This document shows positions 6,632 through 13,348 of a DNA stretch of 21,284 nucleotides, piece after piece (position 1 is the first letter of the stretch; each line of letters begins with the position of its first letter). Position numbers and translations under genes: made by a program. The stretch is taken from contig DUUE01000005.1 of the NCBI GenBank assembly GCA_012841735.1, positions 1 to 21,284 on the forward strand. Reading direction: 5' to 3'. A model generated the notes under the pieces. It was not told the DNA's origin. It saw only the letters and a program-made list of their open reading frames with translations, and did not search any database. Source of the stretch: Bacillota bacterium. GTDB taxonomy: Bacteria; Bacillota; Dethiobacteria; Dethiobacterales; Dethiobacteraceae.

Positions 6632-7783
6632 TCACTTTCCTGCGCATTCCCGTGCCAGGCGGCGCGCCTGCCGGTCAGCTTCTACCAGGGCACTATAATC
6701 CGGTGTGGGAATTACTTTATGTTTATTCATTACCGTTTCAATTATACGGGGGATATCGAGGAAACGGACGTGTCCCGCCAGGAAAAGTTTAACGGCTTCC
6801 TCATTGGCTGCATTCAGCACGGCAGGCAGGCTGCCCCCCTTCTTGCCGGCTTCAAAAGCCAGGGCCAGGCAGGGAAAACTCTCTGTATCCGGCTGTTCAA
6901 AGTGCAGTTCCCGTATAGTTTCCCAGTTAATCCGGGGAGCGGTGCCGGCAAGCCTTTGCGGATAGGAAAGGGCATAGCCAATGGGAACACGCATGTCCGG
7001 CAGGCCCAGCTGGGCCAAAACGGCACCGTCACGCAGTACTACCATGGAATGAATAATGCTCTCCCGGTGAATGATTACTTTGATTTTAGCGTAATCCAGG
7101 CCAAAAAGCCAGTGTGCTTCTATCACTTCCAGGCCTTTGTTCATCATGGTGGCGGAATCTATGGTGATTTTTGCCCCCATCTTCCAGTTCGGGTGGCGCA
7201 AAGCCTCACCGGGTGTTACCCCGGCCAGCTCTTCCCGCCTGCGCCCCCTGAAAGGCCCGCCTGAGGCGGTCAGGATTACTTCTTCCACCGCATCCCTGTC
7301 CTGACCCTGCAGGCACTGGAAAATGGCTGAATGTTCGCTGTCCACAGGCAGCAGGGAATGTGCACGCCGTGCCGCCAGCGGCATGACAAGGTGGCCGCCT
7401 GCCACCAGGGATTCCTTGTTTGCCAGTGCCACAGTATTTCCGGCCTCCAGGGCGGCCAGTGTGGGCGCCAGCCCGGTAAAGCCCACCAGGGCATTCAAAA
7501 CAAGCTGGCCGCTCTTTTCCGCCGCCACAGCCGAAACGGCCTCCGTCCCGGCAGCCGCTTCCGTCGCCGTATCCCTGAGTGCCAGTTTCAGCTTGCCATA
7601 GAGAGCCGGATCGGCAATAACAGCTTTTTGCGGCCGCAGCGCCCTTGCCTGCCGGGCCAGCTCATCCACCCTGGTGTGTGCCGTCAGGGCATAAACGGAA
7701 TAAAGCTCCCTGTTGGCGTCAAGCAGGGAAAGGGCCTGTGTACCTATGGAACCGGTTGAACCGAGCACTGTCACTGTTTTCAT
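6632..7783 (-). CDS. dxr: 1-deoxy-D-xylulose 5-phosphate reductoisomerase
   Basis: Dxr converts DXP to 2-C-methyl-D-erythritol 4-phosphate with NADPH and a divalent metal, the first committed MEP step and the fosmidomycin target. The 383-residue protein has the NADPH-binding GSTGSIG at 8-14, ANKESLVAGG (121-130), metal ligands D148 and E150 in LPVDSEHSAIFQ, a third ligand E219 in NKGLEVIEAHWLF, and the flexible-loop segment PNWKMG with a SGGPFRG motif before it. Length is normal. GGGAGG lies 7 bases before the ATG, in the 14-base gap after cdsA. Its operon with ispG and uppS groups isoprenoid precursor supply with synthesis of the undecaprenyl carrier. Confidence 0.97.
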   Translation of the reverse strand: MKTVTVLGSTGSIGTQALSLLDANRELYSVYALTAHTRVDELARQARALRPQKAVIADPALYGKLKLALRDTATEAAAGTEAVSAVAAEKSGQLVLNALVGFTGLAPTLAALEAGNTVALANKESLVAGGHLVMPLAARRAHSLLPVDSEHSAIFQCLQGQDRDAVEEVILTASGGPFRGRRREELAGVTPGEALRHPNWKMGAKITIDSATMMNKGLEVIEAHWLFGLDYAKIKVIIHRESIIHSMVVLRDGAVLAQLGLPDMRVPIGYALSYPQRLAGTAPRINWETIRELHFEQPDTESFPCLALAFEAGKKGGSLPAVLNAANEEAVKLFLAGHVRFLDIPRIIETVMNKHKVIPTPDYSALVEADRQARRLARECAGK

Positions 7784-7797
7784 CCCGTATCCTCCCG

Positions 7798-8574
7798 TCA
7801 GGAAAAAAGAACAAAAATTGCATATGCCAGCGGAGCGGCAAAAAGCAGGCTGTCTATCCGGTCAAGAATGCCGCCGTGACCGGGAAGAAAGCGGCCCGAG
7901 TCCTTGGTGTCAGCCCACCGTTTGAAAGCCGATTCCGCCAGGTCACCCGCCTGCCCGGCCAGGGATAAAACCAAGCCCGCCAGTGCACCGGCCGGACGTG
8001 TCAGATTGAGCGCGGGCGCCAGCAGCGCCAAGCAGGCCATGCCAAAGACAAGCCCTGCTACCGCTCCCTCCACCGATTTTTTCGGGCTCACTGCCGGCAG
8101 CAGTTTATGTTTTCCCCAGGCAATGCCGCAGAGGTAAGCTCCCGTGTCTGCCGCCCAGACGGTGAATAACAGGGCCAGGACACACATGAAGCCGTTTTCC
8201 AGGTCTCTTAAAAGAATAAAAAAAGATAACAGTCCGGAAAGATAAAATTCCCCCCACACCAGAAGCAAAAGTTGGCGGAAATCCGCCGGGAAAGCCACAA
8301 TCCACCAGATGTGGACCAGGAGGAAAAAAGCGGCAAGGGAGGCAAACAGGCCGTCTCTGCCGTATAACCTGGCTGCAAGCAAAATCACAAGGCCCACCGC
8401 GGGAAGGACACGCGCAACTGCCGCCTGTGACAGGGCGGCCAGGCGAAAAAACTCCCTGTGGGCGAAAAATGCCACCGCCATGATGGCAAGCAGGAAAAAG
8501 ATCCCGCCTGCCCAGGTGACCGCCAACACAAGCGGGATGACAAGGAGAGCACTGACAAGACGCTGTTTAAACAT
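7798..8574 (-). CDS. cdsA: Phosphatidate cytidylyltransferase (CDP-diglyceride synthase)
   Basis: CdsA makes CDP-diacylglycerol from phosphatidic acid and CTP, the branch point for membrane phospholipids. The protein has 258 residues and about eight hydrophobic spans. The family signature is at the C-terminal end (about 215-242): S-x2-KR...TKDSGRFLPGHGGILDRIDS, with metal and substrate residues K224, D225, H233, D238 and D241. An upstream ATG in the same frame (8604) is rejected, because AGGGAGGG lies 5 bases before the ATG at 8574. With that start the gene overlaps the end of uppS by 8 bases, which suggests translational coupling. The neighbours are those of Bacillus and Clostridia. Confidence 0.95.
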   Translation of the reverse strand: MFKQRLVSALLVIPLVLAVTWAGGIFFLLAIMAVAFFAHREFFRLAALSQAAVARVLPAVGLVILLAARLYGRDGLFASLAAFFLLVHIWWIVAFPADFRQLLLLVWGEFYLSGLLSFFILLRDLENGFMCVLALLFTVWAADTGAYLCGIAWGKHKLLPAVSPKKSVEGAVAGLVFGMACLALLAPALNLTRPAGALAGLVLSLAGQAGDLAESAFKRWADTKDSGRFLPGHGGILDRIDSLLFAAPLAYAIFVLFS

Positions 8575-9352
8575 CCAATCCCTCCCTGTTTTTAACTCCG
8601 CCAAAGCGCCTGTCCCGTTCGCTGTAAGCAGTTATGGCGGCCAGCAGGTGGCTGCGGTTAAAATCAGGCCAGTAAACATCGGTAAACCATAATTCCGCAT
8701 ATGCCAGCTGCCAGAGCAAAAAATTACTTAACCGGATTTCCCCGCTGCAGCGGATCAGGAGGTCGGGATCGGGCAGGTCGCCCGTGTACAGCGCCCGGCT
8801 GACCGTCTCTTCCGTTATTTCCTCCGGCTCCAGTGTGCCTGCTTTGACGGCTTGTGCCAGCCTGCGAAACGCCTGAATAATTTCCGCCCGGCTGCCGTAA
8901 TTCAGGGCAAAGTTGAGAATCATGCCGGTATTGCCCGCCGTCTGAACCATGGCTTCATCCACCGCCTGCAGGGTATGGACAGGCAGCCCCTCCCTGTTGC
9001 CGGACATCCTGATGCGGACATTTTGCCGCTTCAGTTCCGGCAGGTCAGTTTTTAAAAACTGCCTTGGCAGGTTCATGAGGAAATCTACTTCCGTCTTGGG
9101 GCGCCGCCAGTTTTCCGTCGAAAAGGCATAAACAGTCAGCACACCGATTCCCAGTTCGGCGGCGGCACGAACGGTGCGGCGCAGGGCGGCCATGCCGGCA
9201 CGGTGCCCCGCTGTGCGCGGCAGGCCGCGCTGTCTGGCCCAACGCCCGTTGCCGTCCATGATGATAGCTATATGATACGGTTTTTTCGCTCCGTCCGGCA
9301 GCCCGGACTGTGTGCGCCGCCGCTGCAGCAGCCGCCGCAGTGAAAAAGACAC
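8567..9352 (-). CDS. uppS: Isoprenyl transferase (undecaprenyl diphosphate synthase)
   Basis: UppS condenses isopentenyl diphosphate onto farnesyl diphosphate in cis to give undecaprenyl diphosphate, the lipid carrier for peptidoglycan and wall polymers. The 261-residue protein has the catalytic block HIAIIMDGNGRWA (about 27-39, Asp33), the structural block GHRAGM, NFALNYGSRAEI, and the C-terminal block DLLIRCSGE...RLSNFLLWQ...YAELWF. The usual Thr in RTSGE is Cys here. The start is GTG 9352, 6 bases after GAGGTG; GTG 9361 would place that motif inside the coding region. A basic N-terminal extension of about 25 residues precedes the catalytic block. A hairpin lies just upstream (9390-9410). 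Product length (C55) is inferred from family and context. Confidence 0.95.
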   Translation of the reverse strand: MSFSLRRLLQRRRTQSGLPDGAKKPYHIAIIMDGNGRWARQRGLPRTAGHRAGMAALRRTVRAAAELGIGVLTVYAFSTENWRRPKTEVDFLMNLPRQFLKTDLPELKRQNVRIRMSGNREGLPVHTLQAVDEAMVQTAGNTGMILNFALNYGSRAEIIQAFRRLAQAVKAGTLEPEEITEETVSRALYTGDLPDPDLLIRCSGEIRLSNFLLWQLAYAELWFTDVYWPDFNRSHLLAAITAYSERDRRFGGVKNREGLDV

Positions 9353-9389
9353 CGGGCCCACCTCACTTCCGGTAGTTAACCAAAGAATA

Positions 9390-9410
9390 ACCCCCTCTGC
9401 CGGAGGGGGT
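9390..9410 (-). terminator. Hairpin between PASTA gene and uppS, possible attenuator
   Basis: An 8-bp GC-rich stem (9390-9397 with 9403-9410) with a 5-base loop. On the minus strand it is followed by TTATTCTTTGG, a broken T-tract. It lies about 40 bases past the PASTA stop and 38 bases before the uppS start. It could act as a partial terminator or as an mRNA processing or stability element. No separate promoter for uppS is evident. Confidence 0.45.
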
Positions 9411-9451
9411 GCAGAAGTCGCTGCAACTCAAGAGTCCCCGGACCCAAAAGT

Positions 9452-9667
9452 TCAATCCCAGCTTTCGGGCGCCACGGTAATTTCCACCACATTTGCTTCA
9501 GGCAGAAAACGCTGCCTGATAACTCTTAAAAGTGAGCCTGTTTTTTTCTGCCCGTCAGGAGGCCGGGTGTAGAGAATGGACGGCACAAACCCTTTTTCCC
9601 GGATGGAACTTTCCGCTTCCGCCGCGCACAAACCAATTACATCAGGAATTTCCGGGGCAGCCGGCAT
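9452..9667 (-). CDS. Small single-PASTA-domain protein
   Basis: 71 residues forming essentially one PASTA domain: PEIPDVIGLCAAEAESSIREKGF (split here at its core: IPDVIGL at 7-13, then an alpha helix, then three strands ending VVEITVAP at 60-67). PASTA domains usually sit in the extracellular part of PrkC-type kinases and penicillin-binding proteins and bind muropeptides. Here there is no signal peptide, membrane helix, kinase or transpeptidase part, so it looks cytoplasmic. The start ATG 9667 is set by GGAGGT 8 bases upstream, which overlaps the end of frr; a longer frame into frr has no such support. It is cotranscribed between frr and uppS. I recall a similarly placed PASTA gene in some other Clostridia, unverified. 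Role unknown. Confidence 0.8.
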   Translation of the reverse strand: MPAAPEIPDVIGLCAAEAESSIREKGFVPSILYTRPPDGQKKTGSLLRVIRQRFLPEANVVEITVAPESWD

Positions 9668-9671
9668 CCGG

Positions 9672-10229
9672 CTAAACCTCCATAATTTCCTTTTCTTTCT
9701 CCGCCAGGACTTTGTCAACTGCCGCAATCATTTTATCTGTTATTTTCTGGATTTCTTCCTGGGCTTTGCGGTATTCGTCTTCCGTTATTTCATGGGCTTT
9801 TTCCAGGCGCTTCAGTTCATCGTTGGCATCCCTGCGGATATTGCGGATGGCAACCCGGCCGTCCTCGGCCTTTTTCTTGCAAACTTTTACCAGTTCTTTT
9901 CTGCGCTCTTCCGTCAGCTGGGGAATGGGAAGACGGATAACTGTACCATCTGAATTGGGGGTCAGGCCAAGGTCGGATTTCATGATTGCCCGCTCTATGT
10001 CCGCCACAGCCTTTTTATCCCAGGGCTGTACCACAAGCAGCCGCGGTTCAGGAACGGAAATATTGGCCAGCTGGTTGATGGGCATTTGTGAGCCGTAGTA
10101 ATCCACCATAATCTTATCCAGTAAAGCAGGTGTGGCGCGGCCCGCCCGCAGTGAAGCCAGGTCCTGTTTCAGAACGGCAACCGCTTTTTCCATGCGTTCA
10201 CCGGCATCCCGGTAAATTTCCTCTAGCAT
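9672..10229 (-). CDS. frr: Ribosome recycling factor
   Basis: RRF splits post-termination ribosomes together with EF-G. The 185-residue protein has the family features: an N-terminal helix with KAVAVLKQDLASLRAGRA, the PALLDKIMVDYYGSQMPINQLANISVPEPR segment (NYYG/PLxQLA region), and LTEERRKELVK leading into the long C-terminal coiled-coil arm. Two ATGs stand in tandem (10232 and 10229). GGGGGAG is only 2 bases from the first and 5 from the second, so the second is preferred and gives the usual family length. The first ATG overlaps the pyrH TAA as TAATG, indicating tight coupling. Order pyrH-frr is near universal. Confidence 0.97.
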   Translation of the reverse strand: MLEEIYRDAGERMEKAVAVLKQDLASLRAGRATPALLDKIMVDYYGSQMPINQLANISVPEPRLLVVQPWDKKAVADIERAIMKSDLGLTPNSDGTVIRLPIPQLTEERRKELVKVCKKKAEDGRVAIRNIRRDANDELKRLEKAHEITEDEYRKAQEEIQKITDKMIAAVDKVLAEKEKEIMEV

Positions 10230-10231
10230 CA

Positions 10232-10954
10232 TTACTCCCCCTTTACATAGGTCCCGATTTTTTCTCCCAAGAGGACTTTTTTAATATTGCCCGGTTCATT
10301 CAAACCAAAAACAATGAGCGGGATTTTATTGTCCATGCACAGGGATGCGGCCGTGGAATCCATAACTCCCAGGCCCTTGTTCAAAAGATCAATATAAGTT
10401 AATTCGGTATATTTTTTTGCAGCAGGGTTTTTCAGCGGGTCATCATCATACACGGCATCAACTTTGCCTTTGGCAAGAAGAATGACTTCCGCCTCAATCT
10501 CGGCTGCCCGCAGGGCTGCCGTCGTATCAGTGGAAAAATAGGGATTGCCTGTCCCCCCGGCAAAAATTACCACACGGCCTTTTTCCAGATGCCTGATCGC
10601 CCGGCGGCGAATGTACGGTTCCGCCACCTGCTGCATGCTGATGGCTGTTTGTACCCGTGTATCCACATCCCGTGCTTCCAGGGCATCCTGCAATGCCATA
10701 GCGTTGAGGACAGTAGCCAGCATTCCCATGTAATCGGCCGTGGCACGATCCATTCCCCGTTCACCGGCAGGTGCACCCCGCCAGATATTGCCGCCGCCGA
10801 CCACAATGGCCACTTCAACCCCCATCTTCCAGATTTCCTCAACCTGTTTTGCCGTTTCCCGCAGAACATCGGCATCGATACCAAAGCCGCGGTCACCGGC
10901 CAGCGCTTCTCCGCTCAGTTTCAGGACAATCCGCTTATAAACTGCCTTCTCCAT
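10232..10954 (-). CDS. pyrH: Uridylate kinase (UMP kinase)
   Basis: PyrH phosphorylates UMP to UDP and is the bacterial hexameric amino-acid-kinase-fold enzyme, unrelated to eukaryotic UMP/CMP kinase. The 240-residue protein shows KLSGEAL and GFGID near the start, VVGGGNIWRG, the DYMGMLATVLNAMALQDALE helix, RRAIRHLEKGRVVIFAGGTGNPYFSTDTTAALRA split across the nucleotide site (key motif GGTGNPYFSTDT), and KVDAVYDDDP. The start MEKAVYKRIVLKLSG is required by the family, but its Shine-Dalgarno is poor: GGGGG lies about 13 bases upstream. The gene begins downstream of the tsf terminator, so it depends on readthrough or on a weak promoter in the 103-base gap. Confidence 0.97.
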   Translation of the reverse strand: MEKAVYKRIVLKLSGEALAGDRGFGIDADVLRETAKQVEEIWKMGVEVAIVVGGGNIWRGAPAGERGMDRATADYMGMLATVLNAMALQDALEARDVDTRVQTAISMQQVAEPYIRRRAIRHLEKGRVVIFAGGTGNPYFSTDTTAALRAAEIEAEVILLAKGKVDAVYDDDPLKNPAAKKYTELTYIDLLNKGLGVMDSTAASLCMDNKIPLIVFGLNEPGNIKKVLLGEKIGTYVKGE

Positions 10955-10982
10955 AGAGGCCGCACTACCCCCAGTTTTTTTT

Positions 10983-11012
10983 ATTCAACACAGACAACAT
11001 TTCTCCTGTAAA
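10983..11012 (-). promoter_or_regulatory. Weak candidate promoter for pyrH
   Basis: On the minus strand TTTACA (11007-11012) and TTGAAT (10983-10988) are separated by 18 bases, 5/6 and 4/6 to the sigma-A boxes. It sits right after the tsf terminator, where a promoter for the pyrH operon is needed. The -35 uses the end of the terminator T-tract, so the match may be fortuitous. Confidence 0.3.
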
Positions 11013-11039
11013 AAAAGAACACCGCAGTGCTCTTTTTTT
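11010..11039 (-). terminator. Intrinsic terminator after tsf
   Basis: On the minus strand an A-tract leads into GAGCAC-TGCG-GTGTTC and then seven Ts. The 13-base arms (11027-11039 with 11010-11022) pair fully with one G-U pair and a 4-base loop. It starts 18 bases after the tsf stop. The symmetric A and T tracts form the lower stem. Confidence 0.85.
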
Positions 11040-11057
11040 ACAGTTGTCTCCACACCC

Positions 11058-11708
11058 TTATTCAGACTTTCTCATTTCCGCCACTTCCGCGGCCAGGTCG
11101 CATGCTTTCTTTTCCAGGCCTTCGCCCATCTCATAACGGACAAAACGGCGGATAGAAATATTTTCACCAATTTTGGCAACTTTCTCCTGCAGCAATTCGC
11201 TGACAGTCATATCAGTATCACGGATAAAGGCTTGTTCCAGCAGGCAGTTTTCCGCAAAAAACTTTTCCAGCCGGCCGGTGACAATTTTGTCAACCACTTT
11301 CTCCGGCTTGCCTTCATTAACTGCCTGGGTGCGAAGAATCTCCCGCTCTTTCTCCAGAACTTCCTGCGGCACGTCTTCGCGGGAAAGATACTGCGGATTG
11401 GCGGCGGCAATCTGCATGGCAATATCCCGGACGAAAGCACGGAATTCATCGGTCCTGGCGACAAAGTCAGTTTCGCAGTTTACTTCCACCAACACACCGA
11501 TGCGCCCACCCATATGTATATATGAGTCCACAATACCTTCCGCCGCAATCCGGCCGGCTTTTTTTGCCGCAGCAGCCAGTCCCTTTTCACGTAACAGTTC
11601 GATGGCTTTATTCATGTCGCCGCCGGCTTCTGCCAGTGCCTTCTTGCAGTCCATCATACCGGCACCTGTTTTTTCACGCAATTCTTTTACTAGCGATGCG
11701 GGAATCAT
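11058..11708 (-). CDS. tsf: Elongation factor Ts
   Basis: EF-Ts is the guanine-nucleotide exchange factor that regenerates EF-Tu-GTP. The 216-residue protein is the short form (E. coli has about 283); it keeps the N-terminal UBA-like domain (LVKELREKTGAGMMDCKKAL), the core with VEVNCETDFVART, and a C-terminal ISIRRFVRYEMGEG segment. The shortened second half of the core is common in Clostridia and Thermus. AGGAGGG lies 6 bases before the ATG. It follows rpsB after a 56-base gap containing a hairpin, and a strong terminator follows it. Confidence 0.97.
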   Translation of the reverse strand: MIPASLVKELREKTGAGMMDCKKALAEAGGDMNKAIELLREKGLAAAAKKAGRIAAEGIVDSYIHMGGRIGVLVEVNCETDFVARTDEFRAFVRDIAMQIAAANPQYLSREDVPQEVLEKEREILRTQAVNEGKPEKVVDKIVTGRLEKFFAENCLLEQAFIRDTDMTVSELLQEKVAKIGENISIRRFVRYEMGEGLEKKACDLAAEVAEMRKSE

Positions 11709-11738
11709 AAACTACCCTCCTGTTAAGTGTTGTTAAAA

Positions 11739-11758
11739 GGCCGGGCTCACGCCCGGCC
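11739..11758 (-). terminator. Hairpin in the rpsB-tsf gap, likely attenuator
   Basis: A perfect 8-bp all-GC stem (GGCCGGGC at 11739-11746 with GCCCGGCC at 11751-11758) with a 4-base loop, followed on the minus strand by TTTTAACAACACTT. It starts a few bases after the rpsB stop. A similar intergenic attenuator reduces tsf relative to rpsB transcripts in E. coli. The short T-tract suggests partial termination or 3'-end protection. Confidence 0.6.
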
Positions 11759-11764
11759 GTCCTA

Positions 11765-12544
11765 TTACACTTGAGATTCAACTTCTGCGGGGGCGTCGTC
11801 AGTTGCATCTGCTTCCGCTTGTTCTTCCTCTGTGGCATCATCAGCTGCGACATAATCCTGGCGGCCCTCCAGTCCCTCCAGGACTGCATCCGCTATTTTG
11901 CCGGCAATCAGTTTTACGGCACGAATGGCATCGTCATTGCCGGGAATAATGTAATCAATTTCGTCAGGATCACAGTTTGTATCCACTATGGCCACAATGG
12001 GAATCCCGAGCTTTCTGGCTTCCGCAACAGCAATACGCTCTTTGCGCGGGTCAACAATGAACAGCGCATCGGGAAGAGTATGCATATTGCGCACACCGGA
12101 AAGGAACTTGTTAAGCTTTTCATATTCATGACGAAGCCTAATCACTTCCTTTTTCGGCAGGACATCGAATACGCCGTCTTCCTCCATTTTTTCCAGTTCC
12201 AACAGGCGGTTGACACGGTTGCGGATCGTTTTAAAGTTTGTCAGCATCCCGCCCAGCCAACGCTGATTAACATAAAACATGCCACAGCGTTCTGCCTCAG
12301 CCTGGATTGATTCCTGCGCCTGTTTCTTTGTGCCGACAAATAAAATTTTGCCGCCATCCCTGGCCAGATCACGGACAAAGCTGTAGACATCATCAATCAT
12401 GCGGACAGTTTTTTGCAGGTCAATGATGTAAATCCCGTTTCTCTCCGTGAAAATATAGGGCTTCATTTTGGGATTCCAGCGGCGTGTCTGGTGGCCGAAA
12501 TGCACACCGGCCTCCAAAAGCTGTTTCATGGAAACGACAGGCAT
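11765..12544 (-). CDS. rpsB: 30S ribosomal protein S2
   Basis: S2 joins the small subunit late and contacts S1 or the platform region. The 259-residue protein begins MPVVSMKQLLEAGVHFGHQT and has the family blocks RRWNPKMKPYIF, DLQKTV, WLGGMLTNF, KLNKFLSGV, DALFIVDPRKE, and IVDTNCDPD...YIIPGNDDA. The tail of about 30 residues is strongly acidic (DATEEEQAEADATDD), a common variable S2 extension. An 18-codon longer frame exists, but GGAGGT lies 9 bases before ATG 12544 and family alignment starts there. A strong promoter and a structured leader of about 100 bases precede it. It is followed by tsf. Confidence 0.97.
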   Translation of the reverse strand: MPVVSMKQLLEAGVHFGHQTRRWNPKMKPYIFTERNGIYIIDLQKTVRMIDDVYSFVRDLARDGGKILFVGTKKQAQESIQAEAERCGMFYVNQRWLGGMLTNFKTIRNRVNRLLELEKMEEDGVFDVLPKKEVIRLRHEYEKLNKFLSGVRNMHTLPDALFIVDPRKERIAVAEARKLGIPIVAIVDTNCDPDEIDYIIPGNDDAIRAVKLIAGKIADAVLEGLEGRQDYVAADDATEEEQAEADATDDAPAEVESQV

Positions 12545-12591
12545 CTTTCCTGCACCTCCTCTCTGTTTTTCCTCCGCCCCTTCATTTTGCC

Positions 12592-12618
12592 GCAGCACCG
12601 TTTAAACGGCACAGCTGC
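12592..12618 (-). promoter_or_regulatory. Hairpin in the rpsB 5' leader
   Basis: In the leader RNA GCAGC (12614-12618) pairs with GCTGC (12592-12596) around an asymmetric internal loop. The inner stem is the perfect 12-base palindrome CCGTTTAAACGG (12598-12609). It lies about 30 bases after the predicted transcription start and about 45 before the Shine-Dalgarno. Ribosomal-protein leaders are often autoregulated; S2 autoregulation is known in other bacteria. I do not recognise this as a named RNA family. Confidence 0.4.
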
Positions 12619-12654
12619 CGCAATCGGCAGGCGTGTGTATTTTACACCGCAAGT

Positions 12655-12683
12655 AGTATAACACAGTTTATGGCATTTGGCAA
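12655..12683 (-). promoter_or_regulatory. Strong sigma-A-type promoter of rpsB
   Basis: A -35 TTGCCA (12678-12683), exact 17-base spacer, and -10 TATACT (12655-12660) preceded by TGT, an extended -10. Both boxes match 5/6. The predicted start is near 12648, giving a leader of roughly 100 bases before the rpsB ATG. This is the best promoter in the window, as expected for a ribosomal operon. Confidence 0.8.
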
Positions 12684-12703
12684 CAATCCGTCTTCTTTGC
12701 AGA

Positions 12704-13234
12704 TTAGTTGACCGTGACGTGGACAGGGACAGGTATTCTGTCAAATAAGAAGACCATAAATGTCTGTCCATGCAGTTCTTCCTGCAGCGTCTGCCTGACC
12801 ATCCTGTAGGCATCCTGGCCGAACTGCAGCGCCAGGGTTTTCGTATCAATGCCGTCCAGTATCCGGCCGGTGGCATTTTCCACATTTTTTTGCAGGTTGC
12901 TTTCCAGCTGGTTCATCAGTTCGGCTGGCATGGTGAAAACAAAACCGGCAATTTCCATCCGGTCGGAAAGCTGATCCTGCATTTCCTCCCGGACAATCCG
13001 CGGTATTTCCGCTTTGGCTCCCGCGATCATTTTGGGCAGGGACGCTTTGGCCTGGATTTCCACCTGTTCCCTGATATGCAGTGCCAACTCTTCACTGTCC
13101 AGCTGGATGGAAACTCCCCGTGAGGCAAGCATGGCGACTGCGGCAACAAGCAGCAGGACGAAAAGCGCCAGTGCACAGCCTGCACCCAAAAGGAATGATC
13201 TTCGCTCCAACTTTCGCACACTTTCTTGTCCCAT
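12704..13234 (-). CDS. Single-pass membrane protein of unknown function
   Basis: 176 residues. A basic N terminus (KLERR) precedes one hydrophobic helix (about 13-36); the rest is outside the membrane by the positive-inside rule. The outer part is mainly amphipathic helices rich in Glu/Gln with QLDSEELALHIREQVE, IPRIVREEMQDQLSD and a NQLESNLQKNVENATGRI stretch, then a strand-like end (PVPVHVTVN). I recognise no domain. It starts at ATG 13234 after GGGGTGAG and has its own promoter; the codY terminator lies upstream. In Bacillus the fla/che operon fills the codY-rpsB interval and ends near swrB, also a small single-pass protein; any relation is positional speculation only. Confidence 0.75.
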   Translation of the reverse strand: MGQESVRKLERRSFLLGAGCALALFVLLLVAAVAMLASRGVSIQLDSEELALHIREQVEIQAKASLPKMIAGAKAEIPRIVREEMQDQLSDRMEIAGFVFTMPAELMNQLESNLQKNVENATGRILDGIDTKTLALQFGQDAYRMVRQTLQEELHGQTFMVFLFDRIPVPVHVTVN

Positions 13235-13271
13235 GTCTCACCCCGCCGCTTTCTCCGGATTTCAACATTAT

Positions 13272-13303
13272 ATTATAACACCGGAAGCTGCGGATTATGA
13301 CAA
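13272..13303 (-). promoter_or_regulatory. Extended -10 promoter of the membrane-protein gene
   Basis: On the minus strand a perfect TATAAT (13272-13277) is preceded by TGT, forming an extended -10. TTGTCA (13298-13303) lies 20 bases upstream, too far for an ideal -35; a 17-base spacing would use the overlapping TGTTAT instead. The predicted start is about 30 bases before the ATG at 13234. Confidence 0.6.
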
Positions 13304-13304
13304 G

Positions 13305-13342
13305 GGAGAAAAAGAAAGACGCGCAGCCGGATGGCCCGCGTC
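13305..13342 (-). terminator. Intrinsic terminator after codY
   Basis: On the minus strand GACGCG (13337-13342) pairs with CGCGTC (13318-13323), with an inner GCC/GGC stem and ATCC loop, followed by TTTCTTTTTC. It starts 6 bases past the codY stop and closes the dprA-to-codY block. Confidence 0.75.
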
Positions 13343-13348
13343 GCAGGA

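Noticed and set aside
5960..7264. A 434-codon open frame on the plus strand opposite rseP and dxr
   Set aside because: It crosses two well-conserved genes on the other strand and shows no domain; composition is typical of an antisense shadow.
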